NCBI GenBank assembly: GCA_927362715.1
Contig: CAKMIX010000001.1
Location: 1-64,000, forward strand
From: an uncultured Clostridia bacterium
GTDB taxonomy: Bacteria; Bacillota; Clostridia; Oscillospirales; Acutalibacteraceae
Direction: 5' to 3'
DNA length: 64,000 bases
Below the pieces are notes generated by a model. It was not told the DNA's origin. It worked only from the letters and a program-made list of their open reading frames with translations, and made no database searches. Below, piece after piece: positions 58,682 through 64,000 of the stretch. The translations under genes and the position numbers were made by a program. Numbering within the stretch: the stretch's first letter is position 1; every line of letters begins with the position of its first letter.

Positions 58682-60808
58682 ATGGATACTGTTTTAAGAG
58701 GGTTTTTGACACGCAACCTGCCGTTTGTGGCGGATCGTATTCGGATCACGCTTACGGAAGACGGCAAAAACGACCATTTTTGTGTTTCTTTTAAAGGCGG
58801 GTTTTTATTTGTCAAGGCAAATTCCCGCGTTGCCGCCGCCAACGGGATCTACACGTATCTCAAGCAGGTCTGCCGCGTCAACCTTTCCTGGTGCGGCAAC
58901 GAAGCGCTGCAGATAGACGAGCTTATCCCGTTTATGGGTACCATTGAGAAAACGATCGAGCAAAAATACCGCGTTTACATGAACTACTGCACGCTCGACT
59001 ACACCATGTGCTGGTGGGACTTTGCACGCTGGGAGCGCGAAATTGATTTTATGGCGATGAACGGCATCAACATGCCGCTTTGCGTCATCGGCGCGGAAGC
59101 GGTCTGGTTTGAGGCGCTGCTTTCGTTTGGCTTTACGGAAGATGAGGCGCTTTCCACCATTTCAGGCCCTGCCTTTTGGGCATGGCAGCTGATGACAAAT
59201 ATTGAAGGGTACCTGCCGCCGAAAGACAAATCCTATGTTTACGAGCGGCTGGAGCTCGGAAAAAAGATCTTAGCGCGCGTGCTGGAATTCGGAATGCTGC
59301 CGATCCAGCAGGGCTTTTCGGGGCATGTGCCGATGCTGCTGCGGGAAAAATACCCCAACGCAAATATCCTGCCGAAAAACGGCTGGTGCCTTTATCCGAA
59401 AACGGCGCAGCTCGATCCACTTGACCCGTTGTTTTCAAAGTTCGGGCAGAAATACCTGCAAACCCTTGACAGACTTTTAGGCAATCACCATTTCCTTGCG
59501 TGCGACCCGTTTCACGAGGGCACACCGCCCAAAAACAGTTTCTTCTATCTGCGGCGTGTCGGGCAGGCGATCGACCGCCTGTACCGCGAATTTGACGAGC
59601 AGTCCGTTTGGGTCATGCAGGCATGGACACTGCGCAAGCACATTGTGAATGCCGTACCGAAAGACCGCCTTTTGATCCTTGACCTCAATTCCGAGCGCAC
59701 AAAGTCCACCCGCAACCTTTGGGGATACGCGGTCGTGGCGGGCATGCTGCACAATTTCGGCGGCAAGAACGCCATGCAGGGCAAACTCTCCATACATTGC
59801 AAAAACCCGTATATGCAGCTTAAAAAGCGCGGTGCAAATGTGGTCGGTTCGGGACTTTTCATGGAAGGCATCGAGCAAAATCCCGTGGTTTATGACTTGC
59901 AGTTTGCGCTGTTGACCGAAAGCGGAGAAATCGACCTGAACCGCTGGCTGGACGACTACATTGAACGCCGCTACGGCGCATATTCCGACACGCTGCGCAA
60001 GGCATGGGACATTCTGCTTTCCACCTGTTACCGTGACAGCGGCTACAAGGAAAACGAGGTCGGCTCTACGCTTTGCGCGCGCCCGCTGATGGATCCGAAA
60101 AAAACAGGGCCTTGCGACTACACGAAGCTGTTTTACGACCCGAAGCAGCTTGAAAAAGCCCTGCCGCTGTTTTTGTCCGTAAAAGAGCAATTCAGCGCAT
60201 CGGACGGATATCAATATGACGTTTGCGATTTGACACGGCAGATATTGAGCAATCGCTTCCATACGAATCAGGCTCAATTTGCAGAAGCATTCGCAAAAAA
60301 AGACATCACGAAAGCCAAACATCTCGCAAAAGAGCAAATGGATCTGCTTGCAGACCTCGACACGTTTTTAGGGCTACGGAAAAACTTCACACTTGCGCGC
60401 TGGATCAACGACGCGCACCGTCTTGCGCAAAGTGAATGGGAAAAAGCGTATTTTGATAAGAACGCACGCACACTCGTCACCATTTGGGGCGACATAAACG
60501 GCGACTGCTCGGCGCTTTTCGACTATGCATGGCGTGAGTGGAACGGGCTCATCGCCGAATACTACGCGGTGCGCTGGCAGCGGTTTTACCATGAAGCGAT
60601 CTGCGCGCTGCAAGAGAATCGCCCGTTTGTGACCGAGGCGGGAAAATTCGTATGCGAACGGCCGCGTTATGATGCAACGCCGTTTTGGAACGACCTGTTT
60701 GCCTTTGAAAAGAATTGGTGCGAAACGTATTCCGAATATCCCGAACCCGAAAGCCGAGACGTGCTGCCGGAGGCTGTCCGCCTTGCGGAAAAATGGGAAA
60801 TCGGATAA
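58682..60808 (+). CDS. Alpha-N-acetylglucosaminidase, GH89
   Basis: 708 residues, cytoplasmic (no signal). Family blocks: YRVYMNYCTLDYTMCWWDFA, WEREIDFMAMNGINMPLCVI, GFSGHVPMLLREKYP, CDPFHEGTPP with Glu279 and LFMEGIEQNPVVYDL with Glu395. The spacing of about 116 residues between the two Glu agrees with the catalytic pair of GH89. It releases terminal alpha-GlcNAc, as in gastric mucin. In the known Clostridium perfringens and human enzymes the same domain is secreted or lysosomal; here import of the sugar must come first. AGGAGG precedes the ATG. Confidence 0.93.
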   Translation: MDTVLRGFLTRNLPFVADRIRITLTEDGKNDHFCVSFKGGFLFVKANSRVAAANGIYTYLKQVCRVNLSWCGNEALQIDELIPFMGTIEKTIEQKYRVYMNYCTLDYTMCWWDFARWEREIDFMAMNGINMPLCVIGAEAVWFEALLSFGFTEDEALSTISGPAFWAWQLMTNIEGYLPPKDKSYVYERLELGKKILARVLEFGMLPIQQGFSGHVPMLLREKYPNANILPKNGWCLYPKTAQLDPLDPLFSKFGQKYLQTLDRLLGNHHFLACDPFHEGTPPKNSFFYLRRVGQAIDRLYREFDEQSVWVMQAWTLRKHIVNAVPKDRLLILDLNSERTKSTRNLWGYAVVAGMLHNFGGKNAMQGKLSIHCKNPYMQLKKRGANVVGSGLFMEGIEQNPVVYDLQFALLTESGEIDLNRWLDDYIERRYGAYSDTLRKAWDILLSTCYRDSGYKENEVGSTLCARPLMDPKKTGPCDYTKLFYDPKQLEKALPLFLSVKEQFSASDGYQYDVCDLTRQILSNRFHTNQAQFAEAFAKKDITKAKHLAKEQMDLLADLDTFLGLRKNFTLARWINDAHRLAQSEWEKAYFDKNARTLVTIWGDINGDCSALFDYAWREWNGLIAEYYAVRWQRFYHEAICALQENRPFVTEAGKFVCERPRYDATPFWNDLFAFEKNWCETYSEYPEPESRDVLPEAVRLAEKWEIG

Positions 60809-60826
60809 TAAAGAAAAAGGCAAGAA

Positions 60827-60854
60827 AAAAGAGCAGCCGAACGGCTGCTCTTTT
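60827..60854. terminator. Bidirectional terminator between GH89 and rplS
   Basis: AAAAGAGCAGCCG and CGGCTGCTCTTTT form a 13-pair stem. In the rplS direction TTTTTT follows. Confidence 0.88.
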
Positions 60855-60866
60855 GCTTTTGCAAAC

Positions 60867-61208
60867 TCAGATCTGCTCTTTGACCTTTGCCGCCTTACCG
60901 ACGCGGTCACGAAGATAGTACAGCTTGCTTCTGCGCACCTTACCGGAGCGGACAAGCTCAACCTTTGCCACGTTGGGGGAATTCACGGGGAACACACGCT
61001 CCACGCCGACGCCGTAGGAAACGCGGCGGACGGTAAAGGTCTCCGAAACCCCGCTGCCCTTGACGGCGATGATGGTGCCTTCAAAAACCTGGATTCTCTC
61101 GCGCTCGCCTTCACGGATCTTGACGTGTACTCTCACGACGTCGCCGACCTTGATGTGGGGGCGCTCTTCTTTGATCATACCCTCAGTGATTACTTTCAAT
61201 GCGTCCAT
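60867..61208 (-). CDS. rplS: 50S ribosomal protein L19
   Basis: 113 residues, the normal size. [59 protein letters not shown] and [12 protein letters not shown] are L19 blocks. AGGAGG before the ATG at 61208 sets the start. A structured leader of about 110 bases precedes it. Confidence 0.97.
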   Translation of the reverse strand: MDALKVITEGMIKEERPHIKVGDVVRVHVKIREGERERIQVFEGTIIAVKGSGVSETFTVRRVSYGVGVERVFPVNSPNVAKVELVRSGKVRRSKLYYLRDRVGKAAKVKEQI

Positions 61209-61319
61209 TCTAAGTCCTCCTGTTTTTTTCAGGCGTTCGTGCATTTCTCGAAATACAGAGGACCGCCAGCTTTAATGCTGCCATTAACTGCCGTTGGAAC
61301 GGTGCCAACGCAAAATTGC
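61209..61319 (-). promoter_or_regulatory. Structured rplS leader, L19-leader-like
   Basis: Three hairpins can be drawn: CGTTGG/CCAACG, TTAATG/CATTAA and TGTATTTC/GAAATGCA within GGCG/CGCC. Rfam knows an L19 leader in Bacillota; this region has the right place and size, but no match was computed. Autoregulation by L19 is an inference. Confidence 0.5.
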
Positions 61320-61325
61320 TTAGAT

Positions 61326-61354
61326 ATATTAGCACAGAGAGCGTAAAAAAGCAA
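61326..61354 (-). promoter_or_regulatory. rplS promoter
   Basis: Minus strand: TTGCTT (61349-61354), 17 bases, TAATAT (61326-61331). Confidence 0.78.
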
Positions 61355-61456
61355 GCATTTTTTCAAAATTTTTCATAAGTACAGACAAATCCGCGTGCCG
61401 TCAGGCTTTAAAACCGTCGGTTGTCATGAAAAGTATGCGCTGTTTTTGGGAAAAAG

Positions 61457-62092
61457 TCAAGACAGCTCGCGTTTGGCATAGATACGGATCGACAAAAGCC
61501 ACGAACCCGCAAAGAGGATCGCGCCGATCAGCACCGCCGCAAGCAGGATTTCCGCGCTTTGTACAACAGAAATATCCAAAGCGCCGACATCTTTGCCAAA
61601 CGCGCCGATCGCGCCGACTGCGGCGCAGAAAAAGACCAGCACCCCGTAGCAAGCGATGCGCCCCTTTTCCACACCGAAACGGAAAATAACAGGCAGCATC
61701 AGGCTTGGGCTTGCGAGCCCCATGGACAAAAGCAAGCCGAAAAAGGTCAGAAGCTCCGAAAGCTGAAAATCATCCGCAACAAGCATATGCGCCGCAAAGC
61801 CGAGCCCCATCAGCAGAACGCTTAGACCGAGTGCGAGCAGCGTGACGATATATTTTACGGAAACAAGCTGGGTACGCGTGTAAGGAAACGTGCCCGCATA
61901 CAAAGACCATTTGCACTTTTCGTCATAAGAAAGCAAGTTCACAGACAGCGCGCCGACCAAAAACACCGGATACCCCGCCAAAAAGAAATTGTCGCTCCAA
62001 ACAAAGGCGACCGCAAAAACAACGGCGATCAGAAAATAGACGCGGCAGTATTTCACCGCCATGTAGATGTCTTTTAATAGCAAGCCTTTCAT
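61457..62092 (-). CDS. ABC-2-type transporter permease
   Basis: 211 residues with six hydrophobic helices (for example residues 18-37, 40-52, 84-104, 115-137, 146-165 and 182-203). MKGLLLKDIYMAVKYCRVYF and YDEKCKWSLYAGTFPYTRTQ are typical of ABC2_membrane_5 proteins. It pairs with the ATPase encoded upstream by a four-base overlap. Substrate unknown; envelope stress or peptide export is usual for such operons. Confidence 0.87.
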   Translation of the reverse strand: MKGLLLKDIYMAVKYCRVYFLIAVVFAVAFVWSDNFFLAGYPVFLVGALSVNLLSYDEKCKWSLYAGTFPYTRTQLVSVKYIVTLLALGLSVLLMGLGFAAHMLVADDFQLSELLTFFGLLLSMGLASPSLMLPVIFRFGVEKGRIACYGVLVFFCAAVGAIGAFGKDVGALDISVVQSAEILLAAVLIGAILFAGSWLLSIRIYAKRELS

Positions 62093-62937
62093 ATGCCCTG
62101 CGCCTCCCGAATCAAGAATAAGAAGATCTGCTCCAGATCCATGCTGCCGACCGAAAACGAAGCAGGCACTGCTTCACGTTCTATGACCGCTTCCGCGCCG
62201 TATGGGGAACGCTTGACCCCGTGCACCGCACTTTCCGGTATGGCTTCGAGCTGCTCGCCGGAACAGCGAATCACACCGTATTTTTCCAGCAGCGCGTCTT
62301 TTTCCTCACACAGCAAAAGTTTGCCCTTGTGCAAAAACGCGACATAATCACAAATCTTTTCAAGGTCGCTGACAATATGCGAAGAAATGAGCACCGCATG
62401 GTTTTCGTCGCGCGTGAATTCTCCGAACAAGGTAACAACCTCGTCACGCACAACCGGGTCAAGACCGCTGGTCGCTTCGTCGAGCAGCAACAGCTTCGGC
62501 GCATGAGACATCGCGACGGCAATGCCGAGCTTCATTTTCATGCCGCGCGAAAAGGCATCAAACGCTTTATCCGTCGGCAAACCGAGTCTTTTAAGGAGCT
62601 GCGCGTAAGTTTCGTCGCTCCAATTTTGATAGGTGCGCCGCAGGATATTGCCGATCTGCTTAGACGTTAAGCACCCGGGAAAGCCGACGTCATCGAGCAC
62701 CACGCCGACCTCCTCTTTGATACGGCGGTCATATGTCAAATTGTCCATACCGAGCACCGACACCTGCCCCGCGTCGCGCCGCAGCATATTGAGGATCAGC
62801 TTTATAGTGGTGCTTTTGCCGGCGCCGTTTTCGCCGACAAGGCCCATAACACAGCCGCTCGGCAAGGTCAAATTCAAATTGTCCAGCGTAAAATCAGGAT
62901 AGGTTTTGCAAAGTCCCGTGATCTCCAAGGCATTCAT
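62089..62937 (-). CDS. ABC transporter ATP-binding protein
   Basis: 282 residues. Walker A GENGAGKSTTIKLILN, signature-like FSRGMKMKLGIAVAM, Walker B LLLLDEATSGLDP and H-loop ISSHIVSDLEK. The canonical LSGGQ is replaced by SRGMK, as in YtrB-type ATPases regulated by GntR proteins. The gene overlaps neighbours on both sides by four bases. Confidence 0.93.
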   Translation of the reverse strand: MNALEITGLCKTYPDFTLDNLNLTLPSGCVMGLVGENGAGKSTTIKLILNMLRRDAGQVSVLGMDNLTYDRRIKEEVGVVLDDVGFPGCLTSKQIGNILRRTYQNWSDETYAQLLKRLGLPTDKAFDAFSRGMKMKLGIAVAMSHAPKLLLLDEATSGLDPVVRDEVVTLFGEFTRDENHAVLISSHIVSDLEKICDYVAFLHKGKLLLCEEKDALLEKYGVIRCSGEQLEAIPESAVHGVKRSPYGAEAVIEREAVPASFSVGSMDLEQIFLFLIREAQGI

Positions 62938-63311
62938 TCGTTTTCCTCCGTTAGCAAATTGAGCATTTCCAAAATATCCGCACGGCTTAGATTACACGAA
63001 GCGGCAAGACGAACCGCTTCGCTCAGATGCGCTTCGATCGCCTTGAGGTTCTCCTCCCGCAAAAGCTCCGTATTTTTCGGGGCGACAAAACACCCCTTGC
63101 CCGCTACCGTATACAAAAAGCCCTCTTTTTCAAGCTCATCGTAGGCGCGCTTGGTTGTAATAACGCTGATGCGCAAGTCCTTAGCCAGATTGCGGATGGA
63201 CGGCAGCGCCTCGTTTTCCGGGAGTGCGCCGCTGATGATCTGCGTTTTGATCTGCGAATAGATCTGTTCGTAGATCGGCACGCCGCTTTTGTTATCGATG
63301 AATATTTGCAT
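62934..63311 (-). CDS. GntR-family regulator, YtrA subfamily
   Basis: 125 residues. The winged helix (PIYEQIYSQIKTQIISGALP, LPSIRNLAKDLRISVITTKR, GFLYTVAGKGCFVAPKN) fills the first 75 residues; a short helical C-terminal tail replaces an effector domain, as in YtrA repressors. It represses its own ABC operon. A 23-base inverted repeat spans its promoter's -10. Confidence 0.93.
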   Translation of the reverse strand: MQIFIDNKSGVPIYEQIYSQIKTQIISGALPENEALPSIRNLAKDLRISVITTKRAYDELEKEGFLYTVAGKGCFVAPKNTELLREENLKAIEAHLSEAVRLAASCNLSRADILEMLNLLTEENE

Positions 63312-63327
63312 GCATTCACCACGCTTT

Positions 63328-63368
63328 CTGTATATTAACAGTATATACAGTTATAACAGTTTTGTCAA
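63328..63368 (-). promoter_or_regulatory. ytrA-type operon promoter with operator
   Basis: Minus strand: TTGACA (63363-63368), 17 bases, TATACT (63340-63345). CTGTATAT-N7-ATATACAG (63328-63350) is a perfect inverted repeat covering the -10, an expected YtrA-type operator. Confidence 0.88.
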
Positions 63369-63375
63369 TAGAAAA

Positions 63376-63405
63376 TCAAAAAACCGCTGAAAAATTTTCA
63401 GCGGT
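63376..63405 (-). terminator. Terminator of the DUF2344 gene
   Basis: ACCGCTGAAA and TTTCAGCGGT form a ten-pair stem, followed leftward by TTTTTTGA. Confidence 0.85.
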
Positions 63406-63460
63406 CAAAATCATATCTTGCGCAGATGCGATGCAGTGCACCGTACCTTGGCTTTAGGAT

Positions 63461-64000
63461 TCAGCAGAATGCTTCGCCGTTTGCGAGCAGAACACGGCGT
63501 TTGAGAATATCGGTGTGTTTTACGGCGACCGGTGCATTCTCGGTCAGCGCGTCAAGCAGCAGTGCGGGACTCACATTATTTTGGTCGCCCGCCGTCACGC
63601 GCACCGTGAGCGTAACGCCGTCATCGTGCTGTGCCAAATCAAACGCAAGGATATTCGGCTTGATGTCCGTTTCCTTTTCCACGCGGCGTTTCCCCTGCTT
63701 TGCTTTTTTCAGCACCGGCAATGTGTCGGCGGCAAAGCGCGTTTCCATCGCTTGCAGCAGTGCGGCGGGATCATCCGTATAAAGCTGCATCTCATAGTCC
63801 GCAAAGGCGATCTCCGTCGGCTTGTGAACAGGCTTTGCGACGCGCACAACGGTAATATCGCGCGGAAGCGCATCGCTCAGGCGGGTTTTCATTTCGCGGA
63901 AGGTCATCTCTCCGACCAAGCGGATATCCATGGACTCGCAAAGGCTTTCCACTCCTAAGGGCAGCGGCCGTGCAAAGGTCATGAACAAATGCGGATTATA
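63461..64000 (-). CDS. DUF2344/TIGR03936 radical-SAM-associated protein, 5' end outside window
   Basis: 179 residues of the C-terminal part; the reading frame stays open to the window edge, so the start lies beyond 64000. YNPHLFMTFARPLPLGVES, at the visible beginning, is the conserved block of DUF2344 proteins, which normally follow, or are fused to, a B12-binding radical SAM protein. The function is unknown. A terminator follows at 63376. Confidence 0.85.
   Translation of the reverse strand, partial: YNPHLFMTFARPLPLGVESLCESMDIRLVGEMTFREMKTRLSDALPRDITVVRVAKPVHKPTEIAFADYEMQLYTDDPAALLQAMETRFAADTLPVLKKAKQGKRRVEKETDIKPNILAFDLAQHDDGVTLTVRVTAGDQNNVSPALLLDALTENAPVAVKHTDILKRRVLLANGEAFC

Noticed and set aside
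59477-60337. 286-codon minus-strand frame
   Set aside because: Opposite the GH89 gene with its conserved catalytic motifs.
60669-61346. 225-codon plus-strand frame over the end of GH89 and rplS
   Set aside because: It runs through a terminator and antisense to rplS; no start signal.

Overview
The window looks like a chromosome segment of a gut-type Clostridia bacterium (Bacillota, Oscillospiraceae/Ruminococcaceae-like). This is inferred from gene families (CsoR, RbgA, YraN, DUF1540, KtrAB/TrkH-like, L19 with a structured leader, clostridial tig-clpP-clpX order), AGGAGG-type ribosome binding sites, near-consensus sigma-A promoters with 17-base spacers, frequent TTG/GTG starts and moderate GC. 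No species is assigned.

Positions 1-5916 are the right end of an AT-richer integrative element. It carries a leftward cluster of small regulators (52-aa protein, Xre repressor, excisionase-like HTH protein, small membrane protein), a rightward Xre regulator, two zinc-ribbon membrane proteins with duplicated 5' ends, an ImmA/IrrE-type metallopeptidase, a small membrane protein and a tyrosine integrase. Just after the integrase lies a 26-base copy of the 3' end of a tRNA-Ser gene (5891-5916), followed by a strong terminator. I read this as the attachment site where the element joined the chromosome; the intact tRNA and the rest of the element would lie to the left, outside the window.

The chromosome follows. 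(a) 6.3-8.4 kb: a NanI-like sialidase and a helical-bundle protein. (b) 8.4-14.06 kb: two convergent metal-efflux modules, csoR-copA(-copZ) for copper and arsR-HMA-P1B ATPase for zinc/cadmium, sharing a bidirectional terminator. (c) 14.1-16.7 kb: a GH2 beta-mannosidase. (d) 16.7-23.6 kb: a polysaccharide locus with four glycosyltransferases, an O-antigen-ligase/polymerase-like protein and UDP-galactopyranose mutase. (e) 23.8-30.9 kb: a split ThrE-type exporter, a Ktr/Trk potassium system, an ABC-F ATPase and a membrane-anchored parvulin. (f) 31.0-33.3 kb: folE-folP-folB-folK. (g) 33.4-36.8 kb: a transglutaminase-like protein, an LCP-like protein and an MFS transporter. (h) 37.0-41.2 kb: tig, clpP, clpX and a phosphoesterase. 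(i) 41.3-46.9 kb: a DUF1540 peptide, thrC, and a dipeptidase-yraN-rnhB-rbgA-lepB-lepB operon read right to left. (j) 47.1-52.6 kb: tRNA-Gly(UCC) and a paaK-iorA-iorB-ACT-mreB-like operon with a structured leader. (k) 52.6-56.9 kb: a sodium:solute symporter, an amidohydrolase and BipA. (l) 57.0-60.8 kb: a DUF4091 protein and a GH89 alpha-N-acetylglucosaminidase. (m) 60.9-64.0 kb: rplS with a structured leader, a GntR/YtrA-type ABC operon and the end of a DUF2344/TIGR03936 gene.

Taken together, sialidase, beta-mannosidase, GH89 and DUF4091 suggest foraging on host-type glycans, and iorAB-paaK-ACT suggests conversion of aromatic 2-oxo acids to aryl-acetates. No CRISPR array, insertion sequence or rRNA gene was seen. 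The most unusual items are the in-frame internal copZ start inside copA, the structured paaK leader, the duplicated zinc-ribbon gene starts and the tRNA-Ser element boundary.
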